DNA of 64,000 nt from DAIODI01 sp046349255. Its GTDB lineage: Bacteria > Pseudomonadota > Alphaproteobacteria > Rhizobiales > Aestuariivirgaceae. Where the stretch lies: contig JAXMCR010000002.1 of assembly GCA_046349255.1 (NCBI GenBank), positions 1,458,012 through 1,522,011 on the forward strand, in the 5' to 3' direction. Below are positions 44,893 to 55,980 of this stretch, piece by piece; within the stretch, counting starts at the first letter, position 1, and every line of letters starts with the position of its first letter. A program made the position numbers and the translations under genes. A model generated the notes under the pieces. The model did not search any database and was not told where the DNA came from. It was given only the letters and a program-made list of their open reading frames with translations.

Positions 44893-45711
44893 TCAGAGTT
44901 TGCGCTCGGTCGTCTTGAGCGCTTCCGCGAGGCGCACCTTGGCCGAGCCGGGCCGCAGCGGCACGGGCTGACCGGGTCCCGGTGACCAGCCGGTGAGCCA
45001 GGCGATCTCGAACGTCGCCCGCACGCGCCCGTCGGGATCGGCAAAGCGGTCCGCATACGTGCGGGCGGCCTCCGCAAGAAGACCACGCGTGGCCGGCGTG
45101 CGCGAGCGGGCCGCCACCGGATTCGACCAGCCCATCGCCTTCAGTTCCCGCATCAGGGACAGCGCTTCACCGTAGCGCACGGTGAGGCGCTCGCTGTCGA
45201 CGACCGGCATCGCGAAGCCGGCTCGCTGCAGCAGGCCGCCTAGGTCGCGGATACCGGCGAACGCGGCGACGCGCGGGCTCGCCCCCCCGGTTCGCTCGAG
45301 CTCTGCAAGGGTGAAGGCTTCGCGCAGTTCGCTCAGCGTGTCGCCGGCGAGCATTGCACACAGGAACAGGCCGTCCGGCTGGAGCTGCGCTCGACAGCGC
45401 TCGAGAAAAACCGGGAGGTCGTTGATCGTCTCCGGCCCGAAGATCACCACGAGGCAGGCGACCGGTCCGGCTGGTGCTTCGACCACAGTCGTCCCGGGAA
45501 GCCCTGCTGCCAGGATGTTGCGGACCGCCGCCGGCCGCCGCGCGAGCACGCCCACCGTCGCAAACGTGCGGTTGGCGAGCGCGATGCGGTCCACGGCTTC
45601 GCGCGCCGCGTGCCGGTCGAGGAAGTCGACGGACGGATCCGATCGCGCGAGCCGCTCGGCGACGAGCGCCTCGTCGAAGACGGAAGGAGGTGCGTGCGGA
45701 CCGGTCGCCAT
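44893..45711 (-). CDS. SAM-dependent methyltransferase, NDUFAF5/BioC-like
   Basis: A 272-residue protein that begins VFDEALVAERLARS and contains VIFGPETINDLPVFLERCRAQLQPDGLFLCAMLAGDTLSELREAF and YGEALSLMRELKAMGWSNP, phrases of the alphaproteobacterial NDUFAF5-like group (complex I assembly hydroxylase in mitochondria). The usual glycine-rich SAM motif is weak (VGVLARRPAA), as in that group. It is divergent from comF, the class-typical arrangement. Confidence 0.78.
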   Translation of the reverse strand: MATGPHAPPSVFDEALVAERLARSDPSVDFLDRHAAREAVDRIALANRTFATVGVLARRPAAVRNILAAGLPGTTVVEAPAGPVACLVVIFGPETINDLPVFLERCRAQLQPDGLFLCAMLAGDTLSELREAFTLAELERTGGASPRVAAFAGIRDLGGLLQRAGFAMPVVDSERLTVRYGEALSLMRELKAMGWSNPVAARSRTPATRGLLAEAARTYADRFADPDGRVRATFEIAWLTGWSPGPGQPVPLRPGSAKVRLAEALKTTERKL

Positions 45712-45776
45712 GGAAGGCTGATGGCTTTGGCGGCGGCGAATTGCAAGGCCGGCGGTGCATCGGCGATAGTGTCGGC

Positions 45777-46481
45777 ATGGGGGCTCTCCAAACCGTCGCC
45801 GACGCGGCGCGGCAGGTTGCGACGTCGATCGCCGACATCGTGCTGCCGCCGCGCTGCCTCGTCTGCGCGACGCCGGCGATGGCGCCGGGCGGGCTCTGCG
45901 GCGCGTGCTGGTCGGCGCTGTCGTTTCTTTCGCGCAACGCGTGCCCGCCGGTCGAGGGTCTCGAGAGCCTTTCCGCCCCGGTCGTGTTCGATGCGGCGTC
46001 GCGGCCAGTCGTGCATGCCCTCAAGTATCGCGACCGCCATGAGGCGGTGCCGGTGATGGCGCGGCAGATGACGCTGGCGCTGCGGCCGGTGCTGGCGGAG
46101 GTCGATCTCGTGGTGCCGGTTCCGCTCCACCCCGTCCGGCTCTGGCAGCGGCGGTTCAACCAGGCGGCGCTCCTGTCGCACGCCGTCGCGCGCCTGGCCT
46201 CGAAGCCGTGCGTTCCGGAGGCGCTCCTGCGCACCAGGGCGACACCGCCGCAGGTTGGCCTGTCCGCGGCGGAACGGCTGGACAACGTGCGGCGTGCGTT
46301 CGCGGTGAACCCGCGGGTGCTCGCGCTGCTGCCGGCGAAATCGGTTCTGCTCGTCGACGACGTGTTCACCACCGGGGCGACGATGGCGGCGTGCGCTGCG
46401 GTGCTGAAGCGGGCGGGTGCGGCGGCTGTCCACGGGGCGGTTTACGCCCTTGCTCCCCCTCCCGGCCGGTCCCATATATGA
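45777..46481 (+). CDS. ComF family phosphoribosyltransferase-like protein
   Basis: A 234-residue protein. The N-terminal zinc ribbon has C27, C30, C41 and C44. The phosphoribosyltransferase fold carries the PRPP loop VLLVDDVFTTGATM near residues 185-198. ComF homologues assist DNA uptake or, in many species, have unassigned roles. It begins the run comF-grxC-nitrilase-DUF1178. Confidence 0.85.
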   Translation: MGALQTVADAARQVATSIADIVLPPRCLVCATPAMAPGGLCGACWSALSFLSRNACPPVEGLESLSAPVVFDAASRPVVHALKYRDRHEAVPVMARQMTLALRPVLAEVDLVVPVPLHPVRLWQRRFNQAALLSHAVARLASKPCVPEALLRTRATPPQVGLSAAERLDNVRRAFAVNPRVLALLPAKSVLLVDDVFTTGATMAACAAVLKRAGAAAVHGAVYALAPPPGRSHI

Positions 46482-46515
46482 CGCCCTGAAGACAGTTCGG
46501 GCGTTGGATCCCTTC

Positions 46516-46812
46516 ATGACCCAGTCGACAGCCTCCTCCGGAACGGACGCCGGCGTGACGATCTACACGACGGCGATGTGCCCCTATTGCCATGCGGCCA
46601 AGCAGCTCCTGAAGCAGAAGGGTGTTGCGTTCCACGAGATCGACGTGAGCTTCGACCCGGACGAACGCCACCGCATGACCCAGAAGGCAGGCGGTCGCCG
46701 GACGGTGCCGCAGATCTTTATCGCCGGTCGTCATGTCGGAGGCTGCGACGATCTCTACGCGCTCGACCGCGCCGGCGGGCTCGATCCGCTGCTCGCCATG
46801 GTGACGGCATGA
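46516..46812 (+). CDS. grxC: Glutaredoxin 3 (GrxC)
   Basis: A 98-residue dithiol glutaredoxin. The active site is CPYC (C22, C25), the glutathione-binding TVP loop lies in RRTVPQIFIAG, and GGCDDLYAL follows. It reduces disulfides with glutathione. Its stop overlaps the next start by ATGA, so it is coupled to the nitrilase gene. Confidence 0.93.
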   Translation: MTQSTASSGTDAGVTIYTTAMCPYCHAAKQLLKQKGVAFHEIDVSFDPDERHRMTQKAGGRRTVPQIFIAGRHVGGCDDLYALDRAGGLDPLLAMVTA

Positions 46813-47666
46813 GCGGCGAACCGTTCAAGGTCGGCCTCGTGCAGATGCGGTCGGGCGTCGAGCCCGAGCGCAACATCGCCGATGCGCTCGGCCTGATCGC
46901 CGAAGCCGCCACGGCAGGCGCGCGGTTCGTCTCGACGCCCGAGATGACCAACGTCATGGATTCGCGCCGCGCCGTGCTGGTGCAGAAGGTGCGCGAGGAG
47001 AAGGACGATCCGGCGGTCGCGGCCTTCGCGGAGGCTGCGCGTACGCACGGCATCCACCTGCTCGTCGGGTCGCTCGCGCTGAAGCACGGCGACAAGCTCG
47101 TGAACCGGTCGCTCCTGTTCACGCCGGAGGGTGCGATCGCCGCGCGCTACGACAAGATCCACCTGTTCGACGTCGACCTGCCGAACGGCGACGTCTATCG
47201 CGAATCGGCGACCTACGACCCCGGCGCTGCGGCCGTCACCGCGGAGCTGCCGTGGGGCACGCTCGGCATGACGGTGTGCTACGACGTGCGTTTCCCGCAT
47301 CTCTATCGCTCGCTTGCCCAGTCGGGCGCGACGTTCCTGTCGGTCCCGGCCGCGTTCACGCGGATCACCGGCGAGGCGCACTGGCACGTGCTGCTGCGCG
47401 CGCGTGCGATCGAGAGCGGCGCGTTCGTGTTTGCTGCGGCCCAGGGCGGCCGTCACGAGAACGGCCGCGAGACGTTCGGCCACAGCCTCGTCATCTCGCC
47501 GTGGGGCGAGGTCATCGCCGAGGCGGGCACGGACCCGTGCGTCATCGTTGCCGACATCGATCCGGCGCTCAGCGCCGAGGCGCGCGCCCGCGTCCCCTCG
47601 CTCCGGCACGACCGGCCGTATGCCGCGCCGGGCCTCGAGCAGGAGCCACGGAGGCGCGCGTCGTGA
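46809..47666 (+). CDS. Carbon-nitrogen hydrolase (Nit family)
   Basis: A 285-residue amidase with the Glu-Lys-Cys triad E45 (STPEMT), K116 (YDKIHLFD) and C157 (VCYDVRFP). It resembles Nit1/Nit2, which hydrolyse deaminated glutathione, and a neighbouring glutaredoxin fits that idea. It starts within the grxC stop (ATGA) and ends overlapping the GTG of the DUF1178 gene. Confidence 0.88.
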   Translation: MSGEPFKVGLVQMRSGVEPERNIADALGLIAEAATAGARFVSTPEMTNVMDSRRAVLVQKVREEKDDPAVAAFAEAARTHGIHLLVGSLALKHGDKLVNRSLLFTPEGAIAARYDKIHLFDVDLPNGDVYRESATYDPGAAAVTAELPWGTLGMTVCYDVRFPHLYRSLAQSGATFLSVPAAFTRITGEAHWHVLLRARAIESGAFVFAAAQGGRHENGRETFGHSLVISPWGEVIAEAGTDPCVIVADIDPALSAEARARVPSLRHDRPYAAPGLEQEPRRRAS

Positions 47667-48106
47667 TCCGCTACGATCTCGCCTGCAGCAAGGGGCACCC
47701 GTTCGACGGCTGGTTCCGCGACAGCGCCGCGTTCGACGACCAGGCGGCGAAGGGCGACGTCACGTGCCCGGTGTGTGGCGACACCGCCGTCGCCAAGCAG
47801 CTCATGACGCCGGGCATCCCGGTGAAGGGGAACCGTAGGCCCGACAAGCCGGTAGCGATGCACGCCGGCCTGCGCGACTCGAAGACGCTGGCGCTCGTCG
47901 AGGCGATCCGCGAACTGCGCCGCCACGTGGAGGAGAACGCCGAGTACGTCGGCGACAAGTTCGCCGAGGAGGCGCGCAAGATCCACTACGAGGAGACGGA
48001 CGCCCGCGGCATCTATGGCGAGGCGACGCCCGACGAGGCGCGCGAACTCCTCGAGGAAGGCATCACCGTGGCGCCGCTGCCGCGCCTGCCGGACGACACC
48101 AACTGA
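47663..48106 (+). CDS. DUF1178 zinc-ribbon protein
   Basis: A 147-residue protein of unknown function common in the class. C8 and H12 (CSKGH) with C35 and C38 (CPVC) probably bind zinc. The C-terminal half (YVGDKFAEEARKIHYEETDARGIYGEATPDEARELLEEGI) is strongly conserved. The GTG start overlaps the previous stop (GTGA). Confidence 0.85.
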   Translation: MIRYDLACSKGHPFDGWFRDSAAFDDQAAKGDVTCPVCGDTAVAKQLMTPGIPVKGNRRPDKPVAMHAGLRDSKTLALVEAIRELRRHVEENAEYVGDKFAEEARKIHYEETDARGIYGEATPDEARELLEEGITVAPLPRLPDDTN

Positions 48107-48110
48107 GCGG

Positions 48111-48896
48111 TCAGGCCAGCGGCTTGGCCGACTGCCCCACCACCATGTAGTTCACGTCCATGTCGCGCGAGCGCTGCCAGGTGCCGCCGAGCGGATTGTA
48201 GACGACGCCTTCCTCCGCCCGCACCAAGAGGCCTGCGTCACCGAACCAGCCCTTGAGCTCGGCCGGCGTGATGAACTTCTCCCACTGGTGCGTTCCGCGC
48301 GGCAGCCAGCCCAGCACGTACTCCGCCCCGAGGATGGCGAGCCCGAAGGCCTTGAGCGTCCGGTTGAGGGTAGCGACGAACAGGAGCCCGCCGGGCTTCA
48401 GCATCCGCCCACAGGTTCCGACGAAGGCCGCAGGATCGGCCACGTGCTCGATCACCTCCATGTTGAGGATCACGTCGAACGTCTCGCCCGCCGCCGCGAG
48501 CGCCTCGGCGGTGCCGACCCGGTAGTCGATCGCGAGCTCGTGCTCGGCGGCGTGCGTCATCGCCGTCTTGATGTTCTTCTCCGAGGGGTCGACCGCCACG
48601 ACGGAGGCGCCGAGCCGCGCCATCGGCTCGGACAGGAGGCCGCCGCCGCAGCCGATGTCGAGGAAGCGCAGGCCCTCGAACGGCTTCAGGCTGACCGGCT
48701 CGCGCCCGAGGAGGGCCGTCGTCTGCTCCCGGATCCAGGCGATTCGCACCGGGTTGAAGCGGTGCAGGATCCCGAACTTGCCGTCCGGGTTCCACCACTC
48801 CGCGGCAAGGGCGGAAAACTTGGCGACTTCCGACGGATCGAGACTCGCGGACCTGAGGCCAGCGGTTTCCGGACCGATCGGGGTGAAATTCGCCAT
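48111..48896 (-). CDS. ubiG: UbiG, 3-O-methyltransferase of ubiquinone synthesis
   Basis: A 261-residue SAM enzyme that does both O-methylations in ubiquinone synthesis. The SAM motif is LDIGCGGG (79-86), and the family phrases FSALAAEWWNPDGKFGILHRFNPVRI and VEHVADPAAFV are present. ATG 48896 gives the usual length. It ends 4 bases after the DUF1178 stop in convergent orientation and is divergent from lysC. Confidence 0.93.
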   Translation of the reverse strand: MANFTPIGPETAGLRSASLDPSEVAKFSALAAEWWNPDGKFGILHRFNPVRIAWIREQTTALLGREPVSLKPFEGLRFLDIGCGGGLLSEPMARLGASVVAVDPSEKNIKTAMTHAAEHELAIDYRVGTAEALAAAGETFDVILNMEVIEHVADPAAFVGTCGRMLKPGGLLFVATLNRTLKAFGLAILGAEYVLGWLPRGTHQWEKFITPAELKGWFGDAGLLVRAEEGVVYNPLGGTWQRSRDMDVNYMVVGQSAKPLA

Positions 48897-49038
48897 GGTT
48901 TCCTCGATTTTTCGCACCCTTGCGCCCCAAATCCGGCGTTTCAGGCGTCCGGAATATTGCATATCGCCGGCGCTTGCGGGTATGAGTTCGCCGCGCCTCA
49001 ATGGCGCATCTTTTGTTTTCCGGAATCAGGGACAGGCC

Positions 49039-50292
49039 ATGGGCCGTTTGGTCATGAAGTTCGGCGGAACCTCCGTCGCCGACATCGAGCGCATTCGCAA
49101 CGTCGCACGCCATGTCGAGCGCGAGGTGAAAGCCGGCCACCAGGTCGCCGTGGTCGTGTCCGCGATGGCCGGAACGACCGACCGGCTCGTTTCCTGGTGC
49201 AAGGAGGCCGCCGTCCTGCACGATGCGCGCGAATACGACGCGGTCGTCGCCTCCGGAGAGCAGATCACCGCGGGGCTTCTGGCGATCGTGCTCCAGGACA
49301 TCGGCATCCCGGCGCGGTCGTGGACCGGGTGGCAAGTGCCGGTGAAGACCGACGGCGTGCACGGCGCCGCCCGCATCCTCGACGTCGAGGTGGACGAACT
49401 GAGGAAGCGCCTCTCCCAGGGCCAGGTCGCCGTGATGGCGGGGTTCCAGGGGATCGGCCCCGACCGGCGAATCACCACGCTGGGCCGCGGCGGGTCCGAC
49501 ACCAGCGCCGTGGCGCTCGCCGCCGCGCTCGAGGCGCGCTGCGACATCTACACCGACGTCGACGGCGTCTACACCACCGACCCGCGCATCGTTTCAGCCG
49601 CGCGCAAGGTGCCGCGCATCTCCTACGAGGAGATGCTCGAGATGGCCTCGCTCGGCTCAAAGGTGCTGCAGACGCGCTCGGTCGAGCTCGCCATGGTATA
49701 CAAGGTGCCGCTGCAGGTTCGTTCGAGCTTCGAGCCGCCGGATTCGCCGAACCAGAACAACCCCGACGGCTCGGGCCCCGGGACCATCGTTTGTGACGAG
49801 GACAAGATCGTGGAACAGCAGGTCGTCAGCGGCATCGCCTACTCGAAGGACGAAGCCAAGGTCTCGATCCGCCGCGTGAAGGACAAGCCGGGCGTGTCCG
49901 CCGGAATCTTCGGGCCGCTTGCCGAGGCGAACATCTCCGTCGACATGATCGTCCAGAACGTCTCGACCGACGGGCAGACCGCCAACATCACCTTCACCAT
50001 CGCGACCAAGGACCTGCCCCGCACGCTGCAGGTGCTCGAGACGGCGAAGGAGAAGATCGGCTACCACGAGCTCCTGCACGCAACCGGCGTCGCGAAGGTG
50101 TCGATCATCGGCATCGGCATGCGCAGCCACGCGGGCGTCGCGGCGAAGATGTTCAAGGCGCTCGCCGACAAGGGCATCAACATCCAGGCGATCACCACCT
50201 CGGAGATCAAGGTTTCGGTGCTGATCGATGCTGCGTACACGGAACTTGCCGTGCGCGCGCTCCACACCGCCTACGGCCTCGACGCTGCCTGA
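49039..50292 (+). CDS. lysC: Aspartate kinase
   Basis: A 417-residue enzyme for the first step to lysine, threonine, methionine and diaminopimelate. The kinase part has KFGGTSVA (7-14), GRGGSDTSAVALAAAL and DVDGVYTTDPRIV. The regulatory part has two ACT domains (VSGIAYSKDEAKVSIRRVKDKPGVSAGIFGPLAEANI, then KVSIIGIGMRSHAGVAAKMF), which bind feedback inhibitors. Length fits the class. The ATG follows a GGGACAGG region. ptsP follows after 69 bases. Confidence 0.95.
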   Translation: MGRLVMKFGGTSVADIERIRNVARHVEREVKAGHQVAVVVSAMAGTTDRLVSWCKEAAVLHDAREYDAVVASGEQITAGLLAIVLQDIGIPARSWTGWQVPVKTDGVHGAARILDVEVDELRKRLSQGQVAVMAGFQGIGPDRRITTLGRGGSDTSAVALAAALEARCDIYTDVDGVYTTDPRIVSAARKVPRISYEEMLEMASLGSKVLQTRSVELAMVYKVPLQVRSSFEPPDSPNQNNPDGSGPGTIVCDEDKIVEQQVVSGIAYSKDEAKVSIRRVKDKPGVSAGIFGPLAEANISVDMIVQNVSTDGQTANITFTIATKDLPRTLQVLETAKEKIGYHELLHATGVAKVSIIGIGMRSHAGVAAKMFKALADKGINIQAITTSEIKVSVLIDAAYTELAVRALHTAYGLDAA

Positions 50293-50361
50293 AAGTCGTA
50301 TCAAGCTGATGCCCATGCCGCTCCATAAACGAAACGCTGCGACGGAGAAGGGCGCGTCCTG

Positions 50362-52626
50362 ATGGCTCAGTCTGCCTTAGGCCCGCGTGTCCTTCTTCGA
50401 CGGTTGCGCGAGGTCATGGCAGAGCCTGTGACCGCGCAGCAACGGCTCGACAAGATCGTCACGCTGATCGCCGCGAACATGGTCGCGGAGGTGTGCTCGA
50501 TCTACGTGCTGAGATCGGCGGGCGACCTCGAGCTGTTCGCGACCGAAGGCCTGAAGCTCGAGGCGGTGCACCGGAGCCGGCTGAAGGTCGGCGAGGGCCT
50601 CGTCGGCACGATCGCGATGACCGGCGAGCCCTTGAACCTTGCCGAGGCGCAGACGCATCCCTCGTTCAAGTACCTCCCGGAAACCGGCGAAGAAATCTAC
50701 TCCTCGTTCCTCGGCGTGCCGCTGTTGCGCTCGGGCCAGGTGATCGGCGTGCTGGTCGTGCAGAACCGGGCGCGGCGCCACTATTCGGAGGAGGAGGAAG
50801 AGGCGCTCCAGACGACGTCGATGGTGCTCGCCGAGGTCATCGCGGCGGGCGAGCTCAAGGAGTTGAGCCAGGCGGTGCAGGCGGACGTGAGCCGCGTGCG
50901 CAGCCACCACCTGAAGGGCGAGACGCTCGCCGACGGCATCGCGCTCGGCCACGTCGTGCTGCACGAGCCGCGCGTCGTCATCACCAACCTCATCGCCGAA
51001 AGCGTGCCGCGCGAGAAGGAGCGCCTCGACGAGGCGATCGCGGTACTGCGCCAGCAGGTCGACAGCCTGATCGGCCGCCTGAGCCTTGCCGAAGGGGGCG
51101 AGCACGACGAGGTGCTGGAGACGTTCCGCATGTTTGCCCACGACCGCGGTTGGGCACGGCGCATCCGCGAGGCGGTCGAGACGGGCCTCACCGCCGAAGC
51201 CGCCGTCGAGCGCGTGCAAGGCGAGAACCGCGCGCGCATGCAGCGGCAGGCGGATGCGTACCTGCGCGAGCGGATGCACGACCTGGACGATCTCGCGAAC
51301 CGGCTCCTGCGCATCCTCACCGGCGCGACCGGCACGGCCGCAAAGGGCCAGCTGCCACGCGATGCGATCATCGTCGCGCGCACGATGGGGCCGGCGGAAC
51401 TTCTCGACTACGACCGCACGCGTCTGCGCGGCCTCGTGCTGTCGGAGGCGGGCTCGGTCAGCCACGTCGCGATCGTGGCGCGCGCGCTCGGCGTGCCCGC
51501 CGTGGGGCAGGTCGAATCGATCCTCGACCTCGTCGACACCGGCGATCCGATCATCGTCGACGGGGGCCTCGGCGAAATTCACGTGCGCCCGTCCGCCGCG
51601 ATCGAGCAGGCCTATGTCGAGAAGGTGCGCTTCTACGCACGCCGGCAGGCGAAGTACCAGGAGCTGCGCGACCGCCCGGCGGTGACGCGCGACGGCGAGC
51701 GCGTGCGCATCAACATCAACGCGGGGCTGCTCGTCGATCTTCCGCATCTCGTCGATGCAGGCGCCGACGGCATCGGCCTGTTCCGCACCGAACTCCAGTT
51801 CATGCTGAGTCCGCGCTTTCCGCGGCTCGACGTGCAGCGCAAGTTCTACCGTTCGGTGCTCGAGGCGGCCGATGGATCGCCCGTCGTGTTCCGCACGCTC
51901 GACATCGGCTCCGACAAGACGCTGCCCTACCTCGCGCCGATGCGCGAGGATAACCCGGCGCTCGGCTTCCGCGCGATCCGCTTCGCGATGGAGCGGCCGG
52001 CACTGATGCAGCTCCAGGTGCGCGCGCTGCTGATGGCGTCGGGGGGGCACGAGCTCAACCTCATGTTCCCGATGGTCGCCGAGGTCGAGGAGTTCGTGCG
52101 CGCCCGCCAGATCGTGATGCAGGAGAAGGCGGCGCTCGAGGCGAAGGGCTTTCCCGTGCCGCAGACGCTGCGGCTCGGCACGATGATCGAGGTGCCCTCG
52201 CTCCTGTGGCAGCTCGATCATCTCCTGCCGCAGGTCGACTTCCTGTCGATCGGCTCGAACGACCTGATCCAGTACCTGTTCGCCGCCGACCGCGGCCACC
52301 CGCGTCTTGCCGGGCGCTACGACTCGCTGAGTCCGCCGGCGCTCAACGCGATCCGTGCGATCGTGCGCAAGGCGAAGGAGCGCTCCGTACCGGTGACGCT
52401 GTGCGGGGAGATGGCGGGCAAGCCGCTCGAGGCGATGGCGCTGATCGGCGTGGGCCTGCGCTCGGTGTCGATGTCGCCGGCCGCGGTCGGGCCGGTCAAG
52501 TCGATGGTGCTGGCGCTCGATGCCAAAAAGCTCGAGGCCCGCATGGACGAGCTGCTCGACAGCCCGGCGCGCACGTTGCGCGCGGAGCTAATGGCGTTCG
52601 CGGTCGACCACAACATCCCCGTGTAG
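50362..52626 (+). CDS. ptsP: Nitrogen PTS enzyme I (EI-Ntr)
   Basis: A 754-residue PEP-dependent kinase that starts the PTS-Ntr relay to NPr and EIIA-Ntr. The GAF domain spans ~15-165 and senses glutamine in known cases. The EI N-terminal domain has phospho-acceptor H368 in GSVSHVAIVARALG. The PEP-binding barrel has DGIGLFRTELQFM, GSNDLIQYLFAADR and the catalytic Cys in VTLCGEMAGKP. The lysC-ptsP order is typical of the class. Confidence 0.95.
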   Translation: MAQSALGPRVLLRRLREVMAEPVTAQQRLDKIVTLIAANMVAEVCSIYVLRSAGDLELFATEGLKLEAVHRSRLKVGEGLVGTIAMTGEPLNLAEAQTHPSFKYLPETGEEIYSSFLGVPLLRSGQVIGVLVVQNRARRHYSEEEEEALQTTSMVLAEVIAAGELKELSQAVQADVSRVRSHHLKGETLADGIALGHVVLHEPRVVITNLIAESVPREKERLDEAIAVLRQQVDSLIGRLSLAEGGEHDEVLETFRMFAHDRGWARRIREAVETGLTAEAAVERVQGENRARMQRQADAYLRERMHDLDDLANRLLRILTGATGTAAKGQLPRDAIIVARTMGPAELLDYDRTRLRGLVLSEAGSVSHVAIVARALGVPAVGQVESILDLVDTGDPIIVDGGLGEIHVRPSAAIEQAYVEKVRFYARRQAKYQELRDRPAVTRDGERVRININAGLLVDLPHLVDAGADGIGLFRTELQFMLSPRFPRLDVQRKFYRSVLEAADGSPVVFRTLDIGSDKTLPYLAPMREDNPALGFRAIRFAMERPALMQLQVRALLMASGGHELNLMFPMVAEVEEFVRARQIVMQEKAALEAKGFPVPQTLRLGTMIEVPSLLWQLDHLLPQVDFLSIGSNDLIQYLFAADRGHPRLAGRYDSLSPPALNAIRAIVRKAKERSVPVTLCGEMAGKPLEAMALIGVGLRSVSMSPAAVGPVKSMVLALDAKKLEARMDELLDSPARTLRAELMAFAVDHNIPV

Positions 52627-52799
52627 ATAAATTCGTCTTCGTCCCGCAGTGGCGCGGGAATAAACGCAATTCTTACCATTTTCGATCATCCTCGTTGTCA
52701 GGGCGCCGCCGATGCGCGGCCAATGGACGTAGCCCGAGGACGCCGGATTTCCTCGACTTTTATGAAAAACGGCGTGCCGGTGTGAGGAGCGGACCCGGT

Positions 52800-53951
52800 A
52801 TGGTGAGTGAATCGCAAAGCGTAGAACTGCAGCCGCAGGCGATGTTCGAGTTCTTCCGGCCGAAGCCGGACGGGGAGATCGACCCCGCAGGCGAGGCGGG
52901 ATGGTTCCTGCAGCGCGAACGCGAACGCCGCGGCGAGACGCTCGAAGAGGTCGGCTGGGCCTGCAACATCCACCCGCATCACCTGGAAGCGATCGAACTC
53001 GGCGACCTGACGCGGCTGCCGCCGCGCGCCGAGGCGCTCGAGATGATCGGCGCGTATGCCGACTATCTGCGGTTCGATCCGCAGCCGCTCGTAAAGCATT
53101 ACGCCCAGTTCCTGCCGCGGCAGGCACCCGTGCCGCCGCGCCAGGCGCCGGCGCTGAAGATGCCGCGGCCGCTCGGCAGTGCAAAGATCATCGCCATGCC
53201 GTACGTGCGGATGGCGCGGGAGCATCTCTCCTCGACGAGCGCCGGCGGGATCGTTGCCGCGGTCGCAGGCGCCGTGCTCGTCTTTGGTCTCGCGAGCTGG
53301 CTCCTGACCCCATCCTCGGACCGCACCGTCGCGGCGAACACGACCGGCTCCATCGTTGCCGCCTCGCCGACGCCCGCCCCCGCCGCCCCGCCGACACAGC
53401 AGGCGGCGGTCGAGACCAGCGGACAGGTGTCGAGCGTCGCCTCGATCTCGAAGGTCGAGCAGAAGCCGATGGACGAGACCCAGTCGATCTCCTCCGCCGA
53501 TCAGGCGATGGCGCAGGTCGACAGCCTGACCGCGCTCATCGAGCGCGAGACCAAGGGCCAGATCACCGCCGACACGAAGTCGCAGGCGAAGCTGCCCGAG
53601 CCGGCGACGGTCGCGGCCGTCGCGCCGGCGCCAGCAGCGGCAGCCGCGCCGGCGCCCGCACCGGGAACCGGCAAGGTCTACGGCAGCGAAAATGCGGATG
53701 CGCGCGTCGTGCTCACCGCGGTCGAGCCGGTGTGGATCCGGCTCGAGGACAACGGCACCGTCGTGCTGAGCCAGACGCTGCAGGCGGGCGATTCGATCCG
53801 CGTGCCGAACCGGCCAGGTATGATGGTGATCGCGCGCGACGGCGGCCTCGTGAACGTCACCGTCGATGGCGTGAGCAAGGGCAGCCTCGGCCGCAAGGGC
53901 GAGATCGTCGTCGGCCGGGCGGTCGACGCGAAATCGCTCACCAGCGGCTGA
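52800..53951 (+). CDS. RodZ-like HTH membrane protein (DUF4115)
   Basis: A 383-residue protein. Residues ~30-105 are an HTH_25 domain (GWFLQRERERRGETLEEVGWACNIHPHHLEAIELGDLTRLPPRAEALEMIGAYADYL). One membrane span lies at 148-169. A Pro/Ala-rich linker follows, and ~300-380 is a DUF4115 domain (SENADARVVLTAVEPVWIRLEDNGTVVLSQTLQAGDSIRVP). This is the RodZ plan: the cytoplasmic HTH binds MreB and the outer part acts in the periplasm for cell shape. ATG 52800 is chosen. Confidence 0.82.
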   Translation: MVSESQSVELQPQAMFEFFRPKPDGEIDPAGEAGWFLQRERERRGETLEEVGWACNIHPHHLEAIELGDLTRLPPRAEALEMIGAYADYLRFDPQPLVKHYAQFLPRQAPVPPRQAPALKMPRPLGSAKIIAMPYVRMAREHLSSTSAGGIVAAVAGAVLVFGLASWLLTPSSDRTVAANTTGSIVAASPTPAPAAPPTQQAAVETSGQVSSVASISKVEQKPMDETQSISSADQAMAQVDSLTALIERETKGQITADTKSQAKLPEPATVAAVAPAPAAAAAPAPAPGTGKVYGSENADARVVLTAVEPVWIRLEDNGTVVLSQTLQAGDSIRVPNRPGMMVIARDGGLVNVTVDGVSKGSLGRKGEIVVGRAVDAKSLTSG

Positions 53952-54047
53952 CGCGAAGGCATGAGGGAAGCGTCACCGCTTCCCTTCCATTCCCCGCCGG
54001 TTGTGCGCTAGAACCCCGCGGCCTTTCGAAGAGCCCCGCGAGGTTTC

Positions 54048-55116
<1,069 letters not shown>

Positions 55117-55127
<11 letters not shown>

Positions 55128-55980
55128 CGCGCCGCTCGACGCCGTCGTCGCGTCGCTGCGCAAGCGCTTCGCCGCCGCAGGCCTCGACACGCCGGCGCTC
55201 GATGCGCGGCTCCTCGCGATGCACGCGCTGGGCGCGACGCACGCCGACATCGTCGCCGGGCTCAAGGCCGTTCCCGAGGCCGGGCAGGCTACGCTCGAGG
55301 CTCTGGCGCGGCGGCGGCTCGCCGGGGAAACGGTGTCGCGCATCGTCGGCGAGCGCGAGTTCTACGGTCGGCCGTTCCGCGTGACGGGCGACACGCTCGA
55401 CCCGCGGCCCGATACGGAGACGCTGATCGAGGCCGTGGCCACGCTCTTCGCAGAGACGCCGCCGCGCCGGCTCCTCGACCTTGGGACGGGAACGGGAATC
55501 CTTGCCGTGACGCTGCTCTGCGTGTTTCCGTCCGCGACAGGCGTCGCAACCGACGTGAGCGTTCGCGCATTGGAGGTGGCGAAGGCCAATGCGGTGCGGC
55601 ATGGCGTTCAGGACCGGCTCGCGCTCGTCGAGGCGAACTGGTTCGATGGTGTCGACGGGATGTTCGACCTCATCGTCTCGAACCCGCCCTACATCGCGAC
55701 CGGCGAAATCGCCGGCCTGGACCGCGAGGTGCGCGACGGCGATCCGCGGCTTGCCCTCGACGGCGGGACGGACGGCCTTCTGGCGTACCGGGCGATCGCA
55801 AGGGGGGCGGGCAGGCACCTTGCACCGGGCGGGTACGAGGCGCTCGAGATCGGCAGCGGGCAGGCCGCGGCGGTCGAGGCGATTTTTGCGGCGGAGGGTT
55901 ACATTCCTGCTCCGGGCATCCCATGTCCGCTGAAGGACCTCGCGGGACGGGACCGGGTGCAGGTTTTCTGCCGTTCCTGA
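55117..55980 (+). CDS. prmC: Release factor glutamine methyltransferase
   Basis: A 287-residue enzyme that methylates the GGQ glutamine of RF1/RF2. The SAM motif is DLGTGTG (121-127), and the catalytic NPPY lies at 189-192 (VSNPPYIATGEIAGLDREV). It overlaps prfA by 11 bases. Confidence 0.95.
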